Under the pieces are notes generated by a model that had not been told where the DNA came from, did no database searches, and was given only the letters and a program-made list of their open reading frames with translations. Of a stretch of 64,000 bases of DNA, positions 25,156 through 34,192 are shown one piece after another. Origin of the DNA: Lachnospiraceae bacterium (GTDB taxonomy: Bacteria > Bacillota > Clostridia > Lachnospirales > Lachnospiraceae); contig CAJTHM010000002.1 of NCBI GenBank assembly GCA_910576125.1, positions 248,001 to 312,000 of the forward strand. Reading direction: 5' to 3'. Within the stretch, counting starts at the first letter, position 1. Each line of letters begins with the position of its first letter. Both the position numbers and the translations under genes were made by a program.

Positions 25156-26409
25156 ATGGTAGTACAACACAACTTAACAGCAATGAATTCCAACAGAATG
25201 CTTGGCATCACCACAAAGACACAGGCAAAGGCAACAGAGAAGCTGTCTTCCGGCTACAAGATCAACCGTGCGGCTGACGACGCGGCAGGGCTGGCCATCT
25301 CCGAGAAGATGCGGAAGCAGATCCGCGGGCTCACCCAGGCTTCCGCCAACGCCCAGGACGGCATCAGCGCAGTGCAGACTGCTGAAGGCGCACTGACAGA
25401 AGTGCACGACATGCTCCAGAGAATGAACGAGCTGGCAGTGAAGGCCGCCAACGGCACCATGTCCGAGAGCGACAGGAATGCTATCCAGAACGAGGTGGAT
25501 CAGCTGGTGACTGAGATTGACCGTGTGGCCACCACCACCAAGTTCAACGAGACTTATCTGCTGAAAGGGTCTCACGGCGGTGCTGCGGGAAGCTTGAGCT
25601 ATACTAAGGTGGCGGCTACTTTGTCGACCAATACCAGCACCGGAACTGAGCTTGCCATCAACGAAACGACCGGAACGGCAGCAGTTACACTTAGTAACAC
25701 TACCAGCCAGACCTTGAATGATGGTGGCAAAGCTACAACAAAAGAATTTGTGGTAGGAAGCACTACTTATATTCTGGTGGAAAGTACGGCTGCAAAAACG
25801 GGTTCCGATACTAAGACCAGCGTTAAAGAAGCGGCGGAAGAGCTGACTAAGAAGGCTAATACACAAGGCTTTACTAGTATGGATGCTCTGATGTCAGCTA
25901 TCAAGCGTGATCACAGTTCGGAAATCAAGACAGTGACATCTTATATTAATTCCAGCAATAAGGTGGAACTGAAAGTAGAAGCGTTTGCCGACCTGAACGA
26001 TGCCATCGATTTCAGTCTCCATGTAGGTGCCGATTCCTCCGATGACAACAAGATCAACCTGAACATCTCCTCCATGAGCGCCAGGGGACTTGGCGTCAAC
26101 GGCCTGACCATCACGGGCAACAACGATGACAACGCCACCGGAGCCATCGATGTGGTAGCCGACGCACTGGAGAGGGTATCCGCCCAGCGCGCCACCCTGG
26201 GTGCCGTCCAGAACCGTCTGGAGCACACCATCGCCAACCTGGACAATGTAGTGGAGAACACCACCGCAGCCGAGTCCGCTGTCCGCGACACGGATATGGC
26301 TACCCAGATGGTGACCTACTCCAACAACCAGATCCTGGCGCAGGCCGGCCAGGCGATGCTGGCACAGTCCAACCAGGCGAACCAGGGCGTTCTGTCTCTG
26401 TTAGGCTAA
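25156..26409 (+). CDS. flagellin, switchable class (fla9)
   Basis: 417 aa. It has the TTAAESAVRD marker of the switchable class, but SSMSARGLGVNGLTITGNNDDNAT like fla4, and its centre is also closest to fla4. It is thus a mosaic. Residues 20-22 read TKTQAK where all others have TGAQAK. Start from acaaggagg. Confidence 0.97.
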   Translation: MVVQHNLTAMNSNRMLGITTKTQAKATEKLSSGYKINRAADDAAGLAISEKMRKQIRGLTQASANAQDGISAVQTAEGALTEVHDMLQRMNELAVKAANGTMSESDRNAIQNEVDQLVTEIDRVATTTKFNETYLLKGSHGGAAGSLSYTKVAATLSTNTSTGTELAINETTGTAAVTLSNTTSQTLNDGGKATTKEFVVGSTTYILVESTAAKTGSDTKTSVKEAAEELTKKANTQGFTSMDALMSAIKRDHSSEIKTVTSYINSSNKVELKVEAFADLNDAIDFSLHVGADSSDDNKINLNISSMSARGLGVNGLTITGNNDDNATGAIDVVADALERVSAQRATLGAVQNRLEHTIANLDNVVENTTAAESAVRDTDMATQMVTYSNNQILAQAGQAMLAQSNQANQGVLSLLG

Positions 26410-26497
26410 TTTCAGGCTGTAGGTTAAGTGAAAAACGAATTTCCGTATGGAATAGATTTCTACGGTGCAAAACTGAAATTCCCTATGGAAAAACTAT

Positions 26498-26528
26498 ACG
26501 GTGCAGGATATTCCTGCACCGTGTTTTT
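26498..26528 (+). terminator. terminator of fla9
   Basis: acggtgcagga / tcctgcaccgt, then gttttt. It closes the flagellin array. Confidence 0.88.
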
Positions 26529-26533
26529 ATTCC

Positions 26534-26562
26534 TTGTGTTTTTCCCATATTGCCATTATAAT
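26534..26562 (+). promoter_or_regulatory. sigma-A promoter
   Basis: TTGTGT (26534-26539), 17-bp spacer, TATAAT (26557-26562), upstream of the AAA-ATPase-like gene. Confidence 0.65.
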
Positions 26563-26632
26563 GGATATGATGGGGTGAAGTAACGGTTCGGCGACATGTC
26601 TGAACTGTTACAGGAGAAAGGGGCCAGCGCAA

Positions 26633-28270
26633 GTGGGAAACTATCTGAATGCCAGAACAGCATATGACGCCTACCGCAGAGAATGCGGCAGTCCCTATTT
26701 TGTGGACAAATCCCTTCTGCTGGACGAGCTGATCCAGAGGATGGAGACCACCGCCAATTATATCTGCATCACCAGGCCCCGGCGGTTCGGCAAGTCTGTG
26801 GCGGCGAATATGATCGCCTGTTTTTTCTCAAGAGAATGCAGGGCAGAGGATATCTTCGACAGACTGCGCATCGCCCAGACGGATTCTTACCAGAGCAATG
26901 TGGGAAAGCATGACGTTATCTTCATCTCTTTCAATGAGCTGCCAAGAAAATGCAGAAACTATGAGGAATACATTGACAGGATTTCAGACAGGCTGCTTGA
27001 GGATTTGCGGAATGCATATCCGAAAGCGGGCATCCATGAAAAAGATGCGGTGTGGGACGCGCTTCTTTCCGTGTACCAGGCATATGATTCCAAGCGCTTT
27101 ATCTTTGTCCTGGACGAGTGGGATTTTATCTTCCACAGGAATTTCGTCACAGACAGGGACAAGGCGGACTACATTGATTTCCTGAGCAACCTGCTGAAAG
27201 GGAAAGCCTATGTCTCCCTGGCCTATATGACCGGGATTCTGCCCATTGCGAAGTATTCCAGCGGCTCGGAGCAGAACATGTTCCTGGAGTATTCCATGAC
27301 GGCCAGGGAAAAGTTCGGTGAATATTTCGGGTTCACGGAGGAGGAGACGGATGACCTGTATCAGAGGTACCTTGTGCTTGAAGCCAGCCCAAAGGTGAGC
27401 CGGGAGGGGCTGCGGTTCTGGTATGACGGTTATCAGACCGCGTCCGGTAAAAGGCTGTACAATCCGCGCTCAGTGGTAGGGGCATTGAGCGATAACCAAT
27501 TGGGAAGCTATTGGACCAGCAGCGGGCCCTATGACGAGATTTTTTATTATATTGGGGCAAACGTGGATGCTGTGAGGGACAGCCTGGCATTTATGGTATC
27601 CGGCACTCCGGTACCGGCAAAGGTGCAGGAATATGCGGCCACGTCCATGAGGCTGTCCACAAGGGACGAGATTTTTTCCGCCATGGTGGTTTATGGCTTC
27701 CTTAGTTATGAAAATGGCTGCGTACGGATTCCCAATAAGGAGCTGATGGAAAAATTTGACGATATGCTGCTGAAAGAGCCGTCTTTGGGGTATGTGAATC
27801 GGCTGGCTGAGATATCCTCTCAGATGCTGCGGGCGACGCTGGGGGCCGACACCGATAAAATGTCGGAGATTCTGGAATTTGCCCATAATACGGAGACTCC
27901 GCTTCTGGCATATAATCATGAAGCGGAATTGACGGCAATCGTGAACCTGGTATATCTTGCGGCAAGGGATTCCTACCGGATAGAGCGGGAGGACAAGGCC
28001 GGAACGGGATATGTGGACTTCATCTTTTATCCGGAGACGGACAGTAGGGCGGACGGCATTGTTTTGGAGCTGAAAGTAGGGCATACCCCGGAAGAGGCGC
28101 TGCGGCAGATTCGGGACAGGAAATATGCGCTGAAATTCGAGGGGAAAATAGGGGAAAAGCGTCAATATGCCGGCCGCATCCTGGGGGTGGGCATTGCCTA
28201 TGACAGGGATACAAAGGTACATTCCTGTAAGGTGGAGGTATTGCGGGACGCGTTGAAGACGGATAGGTAG
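26633..28270 (+). CDS. AAA-ATPase-like protein with C-terminal PD-(D/E)XK nuclease domain
   Basis: 545 aa, GTG start after aggagaaagggg. The N-terminus (FVDKSLLLDELIQ, then ITRPRRFGKSVAANM at ~48-62 as Walker A and FIFVLDEWDFI at ~155 as Walker B) is the 'AAA-ATPase_like' (PF09820) signature. The C-terminus GYVDFIFYP...GIVLELKVG (~465-490) gives D...ExK of the PD-(D/E)XK/DUF1703 domain. These genes are abundant in Bacteroidetes and Lachnospiraceae; their role is poorly defined (mobile or defence-like). It lies alone between the flagellins and the glycan genes. Confidence 0.85.
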   Translation: MGNYLNARTAYDAYRRECGSPYFVDKSLLLDELIQRMETTANYICITRPRRFGKSVAANMIACFFSRECRAEDIFDRLRIAQTDSYQSNVGKHDVIFISFNELPRKCRNYEEYIDRISDRLLEDLRNAYPKAGIHEKDAVWDALLSVYQAYDSKRFIFVLDEWDFIFHRNFVTDRDKADYIDFLSNLLKGKAYVSLAYMTGILPIAKYSSGSEQNMFLEYSMTAREKFGEYFGFTEEETDDLYQRYLVLEASPKVSREGLRFWYDGYQTASGKRLYNPRSVVGALSDNQLGSYWTSSGPYDEIFYYIGANVDAVRDSLAFMVSGTPVPAKVQEYAATSMRLSTRDEIFSAMVVYGFLSYENGCVRIPNKELMEKFDDMLLKEPSLGYVNRLAEISSQMLRATLGADTDKMSEILEFAHNTETPLLAYNHEAELTAIVNLVYLAARDSYRIEREDKAGTGYVDFIFYPETDSRADGIVLELKVGHTPEEALRQIRDRKYALKFEGKIGEKRQYAGRILGVGIAYDRDTKVHSCKVEVLRDALKTDR

Positions 28271-28317
28271 CTTATATAATTAGGAAGATTATATAACATA
28301 GAAAGGAATGGAAAAAC

Positions 28318-30657
28318 ATGGGCAAGCAGATTCTTTTGACCATATCGATTTTGGTCTCCAACCGTCCGGACACGGTGAGGAAGTGTCTGGATTCCATAAA
28401 GCCTTTATTGGAGGAAGTCCCCTCGGAGCTGATTCTGGTGGATACGGGCTGCGGGGAGCAGGTCAGGGGCATCATTGAGGAGTACACAGACAATATCATT
28501 GATTTCGAGTGGTGCAGGGACTTTGCCAAGGCGCGGAATGCGGGGCTGAAGAAAGCCAGGGGCAAGTGGTTCCTGTTCCTGGACGACGACGAGTGGTTCG
28601 AGGATACGGGAGAGATCATCGAGTTCTTCCGCTCGGGGGAATACAGAAACTATGGGTTCGCGGTCTACACCCAGCGCAATTACCTGGATCTGGAGGGAAG
28701 CGTATTCAGCGACCTGCTGGTGGGGCGCATGACGAAGCTGGAGCCGGATGTGAAGTTCATCTACAGCATACACGAGTGTTTCAACAGGGTCAAGGGCAAG
28801 ACGAAGAAATTCCAGGCCTATGTGCATCATTACGGCTACGCCTACCGGACGCCCAAGGACGCCCGCGCCCATTCCTTGCGGAATATCAGCCTGCTTCTGG
28901 AGGAGCACAAGGCAGACCCGGGGAACATGAAGCATACCCTGCAGCTGGCCCAGGAGTACAATGCCATTGAGGAGTACAGCAAGTCCCTGGAAATGTCCGT
29001 AGAGGGCATAGGCCTGTTCCGGCAGGGGAAGATAGATAATGAGTATTTTCTCGCTTCCCTTTTTGCCAATGAGATCAATTGCTATATGGAGCTGTACCGC
29101 TATGATGAGGCCATCGAGAAAGGGGAGCAGTATCTGCGGGAAGAGAAAGCGGACAAGATGGTGAAAGCCATGATCGCCGGAGACCTGGCGGTGGCGTACA
29201 TGGAGCGGGGCGAGCTGGAGAAAGCCCTGAAGAACGCGGAATATTACTGGAAGATTTACCAGGATTACCTTGTGGACGATGAGGCTTTCCTGGGTTTTGA
29301 GACTACGATTACCAACAAATGCTTTGAACAGCGCAACCGCAGCATCGTCCTGGGGAACGGGATGCGTGCCGCTATCGAATCGGGAAAGGCGGAGGTGGCG
29401 GAGAGGTGGTTCCAAAGCTTTGACTGGAAAGAGCCGCAGCTTTTCGTGAACAATGAGATGCTCAAGTCCCTGATAGAGCGGATGCCGCAGGCAGAGGGGG
29501 AAGAGCGGGAGATTTATAGAAAGATGTGCGATGTGCTCCTGGAACGGGAGGAGCTGGAGGGCTTTCTGGTGCAGACCATATCGGACTGCTGCAAGAAGCA
29601 GGAGGAGCTTGCGGAGCGGATCAGGACGCTTTCCGTCTATGGGGATTTGAAGTCGAAGCATTGGTTCTTCAGGCTGGCGGAGATCGTGACGGCGGCTTTC
29701 CTGCCGGAGGCGGGAAACGGGAAAGAGCCGGCGGAGGAGATGCCCGCGGCTCCAAGGCTTTCCGGGGAGGCTGCGGATCTGGCGGCCTGTGTGTGGGAGC
29801 GGCCGGAGCAGGGCATGTATGCGGTGAAGACGTACTCCATGCTGGAAGCTGTGGAGCGGCTGGGGGGAGATAACCGCGAGGTTTTGGAGGCAGTGCCTTT
29901 TTACCGCTGGAAGAAGGGGATGGAGAAGTATTTCGAGAAGTTCTCCTGGGAGGAGGCGGACTGGTGGAATGAGCGGTTTACGGCTATCCTGGAGGAGGGG
30001 AGCGCGCGTTTGCGGGTGTGGAAGGGGCTCTACAGTCTGGCCGGCGCCGTCAGGGAAGGGGGACGCTGGGAGAAGGAAGGGCTGGGGAGAGCCATGGAGT
30101 CCGGGCAGGTTTCTCCGGGAGCCGGGGGTCTGCCGGGAGCGGGGAAAGGGCTTCCCGGAGACGGAGACGGGACAGAGGAGTCAAAGGCAGGAGAAAAAGC
30201 GATCCGTTTTATCATGGAAAAGCTGGGTGAGTATGCCGCCTGTCAGAAGGCGCTGTGCGAGAGCATCTATCAGGGGGAGGTGATTGCCCGGAAGCCTGAC
30301 ATGCTGCCGGAAGAATATCAGGGGGCATATCTGATCTCTGATTTCCTGAGGTTGGCGGAAGCGGGAGAGTACGGCGGGGCAGTGACTGCAATCAGGCAGG
30401 TGAGAAAGCTGCTGCCGGGGCTGGACAAGGTGGTAAAGCCCTGTCTGCAGTGGATAGACGGGGAGCTGAAGCGGCAGGAGCAGGAATCCCGCCAGGCGGC
30501 TGGGGAGTTCCAGGTGCTGGCCAGGCAGATTAAGGCCAGGCTCAGGGCATTCATGGACGCCGGGCAGCATGAAGCGGCGCTGGCCGTGGCCAGGCAGATG
30601 GAGCCTTTGCTGCCGGGAGATGAGGAAATCCGGCGGATTATCGAGAAGCTGGGCTGA
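28318..30657 (+). CDS. family 2 glycosyltransferase with TPR-like helical C-terminal region
   Basis: 779 aa, ATG after gaaaggaatgg. Residues ~1-150 are GT-A: TISILVSNRPDTVRKCLDSI at the start, ARNAGLKKARGKWFLFLDDDEW (~75-95) with the metal-binding D-D-D. From ~185 the protein is all helical with TPR-like pairs (EYNAIEEYSKSLEMSVEGI, GDLAVAYMERGELEKALKNA), and a low-complexity G/E/P linker around ~600-620. GT2-TPR proteins beside flagellin genes are commonly flagellin O-glycosyltransferases, the TPR part binding the protein acceptor. That role is inferred from position and architecture. Confidence 0.85.
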   Translation: MGKQILLTISILVSNRPDTVRKCLDSIKPLLEEVPSELILVDTGCGEQVRGIIEEYTDNIIDFEWCRDFAKARNAGLKKARGKWFLFLDDDEWFEDTGEIIEFFRSGEYRNYGFAVYTQRNYLDLEGSVFSDLLVGRMTKLEPDVKFIYSIHECFNRVKGKTKKFQAYVHHYGYAYRTPKDARAHSLRNISLLLEEHKADPGNMKHTLQLAQEYNAIEEYSKSLEMSVEGIGLFRQGKIDNEYFLASLFANEINCYMELYRYDEAIEKGEQYLREEKADKMVKAMIAGDLAVAYMERGELEKALKNAEYYWKIYQDYLVDDEAFLGFETTITNKCFEQRNRSIVLGNGMRAAIESGKAEVAERWFQSFDWKEPQLFVNNEMLKSLIERMPQAEGEEREIYRKMCDVLLEREELEGFLVQTISDCCKKQEELAERIRTLSVYGDLKSKHWFFRLAEIVTAAFLPEAGNGKEPAEEMPAAPRLSGEAADLAACVWERPEQGMYAVKTYSMLEAVERLGGDNREVLEAVPFYRWKKGMEKYFEKFSWEEADWWNERFTAILEEGSARLRVWKGLYSLAGAVREGGRWEKEGLGRAMESGQVSPGAGGLPGAGKGLPGDGDGTEESKAGEKAIRFIMEKLGEYAACQKALCESIYQGEVIARKPDMLPEEYQGAYLISDFLRLAEAGEYGGAVTAIRQVRKLLPGLDKVVKPCLQWIDGELKRQEQESRQAAGEFQVLARQIKARLRAFMDAGQHEAALAVARQMEPLLPGDEEIRRIIEKLG

Positions 30658-30715
30658 GGCGGATAGCCGGATGGCATGGGAAGACAGGGGCGGCATAAGT
30701 GATTGGGAGGAAGAC

Positions 30716-31261
30716 ATGATACAGCATAGCGAAAGGCGGTATACATCGAAGGATTACTGGAAGCTGCCGGAGGGGAAGCGGGCGGAATTGATAGACGGGA
30801 AATTTTACGATATGGCGCCGCCCGGTTTTGTGCATCAGAAGCTGGTGGCCAAGCTTACCAGGGTAATCGGTAATCATGTGGAGGCAAAGGGCGGCGGCTG
30901 TGAGGTCATGCCAGCGCCCTTTGCCGTGAACCTGAACGCGGACGATGAGAAGTGGGTGGAGCCTGATATCAGCGTGATCTGCGATAGAGAGAAGCTTTCG
31001 GAGCGGGGCTGCGAAGGGGCGCCGGATTTTGTCATAGAGGTGGTCTCGCCCTCCAGCAGGAAGATGGACTACGCAAAGAAGACCGTCCTGTATTTGGATG
31101 CGGGCGTTCGGGAATATTGGATTGTGGATCCTCAAAAGGGGCGGACTACGGTATATCGGTTTGAAGAGGATGTAGCGCCGATTATATTCCCTTTTGGGGA
31201 GGATATCACGGTGGGGATATACGGAGATTTGGAAATCAATATGGGGAAGCTGCTGGAGTGA
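30716..31261 (+). CDS. Uma2 family (DUF820) restriction-endonuclease-like protein
   Basis: 181 aa. ATG at 30716 with gggaggaag upstream, preferred over longer frames that enter the previous gene. Motifs of the Uma2/DUF820 PD-(D/E)XK fold: GKRAELIDGKFYDM (E), WVEPDISVICD (PD), PDFVIEVVSPSS (E-x-V) and DYAKKTVLYLDAGVREYWIVDP. The members' biological role is unclear. An accessory gene between two glycan enzymes. Confidence 0.85.
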   Translation: MIQHSERRYTSKDYWKLPEGKRAELIDGKFYDMAPPGFVHQKLVAKLTRVIGNHVEAKGGGCEVMPAPFAVNLNADDEKWVEPDISVICDREKLSERGCEGAPDFVIEVVSPSSRKMDYAKKTVLYLDAGVREYWIVDPQKGRTTVYRFEEDVAPIIFPFGEDITVGIYGDLEINMGKLLE

Positions 31262-31406
31262 GGGGGCGATTGTCTGCGGTATACGTAAGCCGGGCGGAAT
31301 GACTGTTGTTCGGCACGACGGCAGGGAAAGAGCAGAAGAAAGAAATAACATAAGAAAGAAATAACATAAGAAAGATATAACAGAAGAAAGAAACAGGAGA
31401 GATTGC

Positions 31407-34091
31407 ATGAGACGGGAGCAGAAAAAGCAGATTCAGGATTTTGCGGAATTGCTGGGCCAGGCACATGAGGAGATAAGAAAGGAAATCCAGAACAGGAATC
31501 CGGCAGCAGCCATGGATTTACTGGCTCAGTGCCAGGAGGGGGCAATCCAGCTGGGCGGCCTCATCGAAGCTGCGGAAAGGGAAGATGCTCCCACAATTTC
31601 GCTGCTGGAATCCTACTGCGAGCTTGCATACGAGATATATGGGGAACTGGGGCGGTGGAGCGGCCTGCCTGGGGACGCAGATGGGGCGGAAGAGCGAGAG
31701 TTGGACGGGAAAAAGGCGGGCAGGACTGCCACGGCGGGGGGAACGATGAATGGCGCAAAAGCTTATAAGAAGCTCCGCAATGCCCTGCTGCGGATAGAGG
31801 GCAGCATCCGCAATGATATCAAGGTGCGGCTGGAAATTGCCTTTTTCCCTTACAAGGCTTCTATGTGGGATTCTCTGGAGAGCGTCTGGCGGGCGGCAGC
31901 GGCGGATCCGGACTGTGACGCCTATGTGGTGCCCATTCCTTATTATGACCGTAATAGGGATGGTAGCCTGGGGACATACCATTATGAGGGGAATGCGTTT
32001 CCGCCGGACGTTCCTGTTGTTTATTATGAGAATTATCGCCTGGAAGAGCGGAAGCCGGATATTGTGTACATCCATAATCCTTATGATGAGGGCAATTATG
32101 TCACCACGGTGGATCCCAGGTTCTATTCCGGGGAATTGAAAAAATATGCGGATAAATTAGTATATATACCTTATTATACAACAACAGGCGGGATGGCGGA
32201 GTCCCAGGCCAGATGTTTTGCATACTATAACGCTGACTATATCGTGATACAGGCGGAAAAATACCGTAAATTTTTTGCGCCGGAACTGCCGGATGATAAA
32301 TTCCTGGCCTTTGGATCTCCGAAATTCGACCGGGTAATCCGGATGTGCGCCCAGCCAGGGTCCTTGCCGGAGGCCTGGAGAGACAGGATGGCAGGCCGGA
32401 CGGTGTACTTTTATAATACGAGCATCAACGGCCTGCTGGCGGATACGCCCAGGTTTTTGAAGAAGATGGCGTATGTATTCCGCTGCTTTCAGGGCAGGGA
32501 GGACGCCTGCCTGCTCTGGCGTCCCCATCCGCTGCTGGAATCCACCTTGGACTCTCTGAGGCCGGAGCTGCGGCCGGTCTATGACAAGATGAAGCGTTTT
32601 TTCATCGAGAACGGCATCGGAATCTATGACGATACGCCGGATATCACGGAGACGATTTCCCACTGCGATGTTTATCTGGGGGATTCGGCCACATCCGTCA
32701 CATCCCTCTTCGGCATGGCCGGAAAGCCGCTGTTCGTCTTCAACAACTATATTGACAGCGCGCCGGGGGAGGGCGACTGGCGGGGCGAGATTGTCAGGGG
32801 TTTTCAGATTGACGGTCAGGACAGATGGCTCATTACCCAGGGGAATAAGCTGTACCATTCGCCGAGGAATGATTATCAGTACCGGTATTATTGTGATTTG
32901 TCGGAGTATTCTTCAGGCAATTATTACAGCAGGGTCTTGGAAGTTGGGGGGAAAGTGTATGTGTGCCCCGCAAACGCCCAGGAGATTCTTGTGGTGGGCG
33001 ACAGGAGGATTCAGAGACGGATCCGGCTGGAACGCTGTCTGGAGCAGTACGGCGCCTTTTCTATGGCATGGAATATCGGCAGGTATCTGTTCCTGGTTCC
33101 CATGCAGTATCCGGCTGTGGTCAGATATGATACGGAGCGGGACAGGGTGGAGTATATCAGAGGGTATAACGATGTCTTTGTTGATTGCGCCAATGGCGTG
33201 TGGCGGGTGGGCGGAAGCTGTGTGTGGAAAGACTTTCTGATGCTTGCGTCTCCCACGGATAACCGTATCCTGGCCATAGACAGTAAGACCGGAAAGGCAG
33301 GGGTGATGACTACGGGGGTGGAGGATTCGGGGGGATGCGAGGGGCTGTTTCCCGATGGGGAAGACTTGTGGCTGCTTCCTTATTTCGGGCGAAAAGTGAC
33401 CAGATGGAACCCTCAAAGCGGAGAAGCCAGGGTATATGACAGCTTTCCGGAGGGATTCCGATGCAGGGAGCTTCCCAAAGGCTGCGAGAGCACGGAGCAG
33501 CCTTTCAGCGGTATTGCATTTGGAGAAAGGTTCGCCTATCTCTCGCCTTGTTGGGGGAATATGATTGTGCGCCTGGACAGGGAAACCGGGGAGATGCGGG
33601 AATGGAAGCCGGGGTTTCCCATGCCGGAGAAAGAGAAGAACGGGTACTTTATTTTTGGGGGACGAGGGGTCTTTTTGCAGAAAGCCGATAAGACTTTCTG
33701 TTCTGCGGGGCAGGCTGCTGCGGAAAAGGATTCCATGGATACCGATATGGAAGCAGCGGGGAGATGGACATATCGGTATTTCTCCATGCTAGACCGAAAA
33801 TTCTATAACGTCAATCCGGACACAGAGGAATATCAGGAGATAGAGGTTGTCTTCGATGAAAAGGAATTGCAGGAGCATACGGCTGGTTTTTCGGAAGAGT
33901 CGGACTGGATGCAGTATGCCTGTGACGAGAGCGCGTATAATTCGCTGGAGGATTTGCTGGACGGAAATATCAGCGGAAGTTCGTTCGACAGGGAAAGGCA
34001 GCTTTGGGCCTATGAAAAGATTGCGGCGAACAATGACGGCACATGCGGCGAGAAAGTGCACGCATTCGTGTGCAAGAGCCTGGGGCTGTAA
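31407..34091 (+). CDS. CDP-glycerol glycerophosphotransferase-like protein with C-terminal beta-propeller-like region
   Basis: 894 aa. After a helical N-terminal ~130 residues, ~135-460 match the TagB/TagF-type phosphotransferase (Glyphos_transf): VRLEIAFFPYKASMWDSLESV, DIVYIHNPYD, ADYIVIQAEKYRKFF, FGSPKFDRV, WRPHPLLESTL, and CDVYLGDSATSVTSLFGMAGKPLF near the active-site end. The remaining ~400 residues are beta-rich repeated blades (GDRRIQRRI, RYDTERDRVEYI, LAIDSKTGKAGV, VRLDRETGEM), a likely propeller. Such enzymes pass a phosphopolyol from a CDP carrier to a sugar. Acceptor unknown. Confidence 0.82.
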   Translation: MRREQKKQIQDFAELLGQAHEEIRKEIQNRNPAAAMDLLAQCQEGAIQLGGLIEAAEREDAPTISLLESYCELAYEIYGELGRWSGLPGDADGAEERELDGKKAGRTATAGGTMNGAKAYKKLRNALLRIEGSIRNDIKVRLEIAFFPYKASMWDSLESVWRAAAADPDCDAYVVPIPYYDRNRDGSLGTYHYEGNAFPPDVPVVYYENYRLEERKPDIVYIHNPYDEGNYVTTVDPRFYSGELKKYADKLVYIPYYTTTGGMAESQARCFAYYNADYIVIQAEKYRKFFAPELPDDKFLAFGSPKFDRVIRMCAQPGSLPEAWRDRMAGRTVYFYNTSINGLLADTPRFLKKMAYVFRCFQGREDACLLWRPHPLLESTLDSLRPELRPVYDKMKRFFIENGIGIYDDTPDITETISHCDVYLGDSATSVTSLFGMAGKPLFVFNNYIDSAPGEGDWRGEIVRGFQIDGQDRWLITQGNKLYHSPRNDYQYRYYCDLSEYSSGNYYSRVLEVGGKVYVCPANAQEILVVGDRRIQRRIRLERCLEQYGAFSMAWNIGRYLFLVPMQYPAVVRYDTERDRVEYIRGYNDVFVDCANGVWRVGGSCVWKDFLMLASPTDNRILAIDSKTGKAGVMTTGVEDSGGCEGLFPDGEDLWLLPYFGRKVTRWNPQSGEARVYDSFPEGFRCRELPKGCESTEQPFSGIAFGERFAYLSPCWGNMIVRLDRETGEMREWKPGFPMPEKEKNGYFIFGGRGVFLQKADKTFCSAGQAAAEKDSMDTDMEAAGRWTYRYFSMLDRKFYNVNPDTEEYQEIEVVFDEKELQEHTAGFSEESDWMQYACDESAYNSLEDLLDGNISGSSFDRERQLWAYEKIAANNDGTCGEKVHAFVCKSLGL

Positions 34092-34192
34092 AAGGGGAAA
34101 ACAATTTTTGGCAAAGGAATGGAGTTTTCCGGGAATGGCTGTCCGGATGCCTGCCGGATTGGGGGAATAGACTATGAAATGGGAGCATTATT

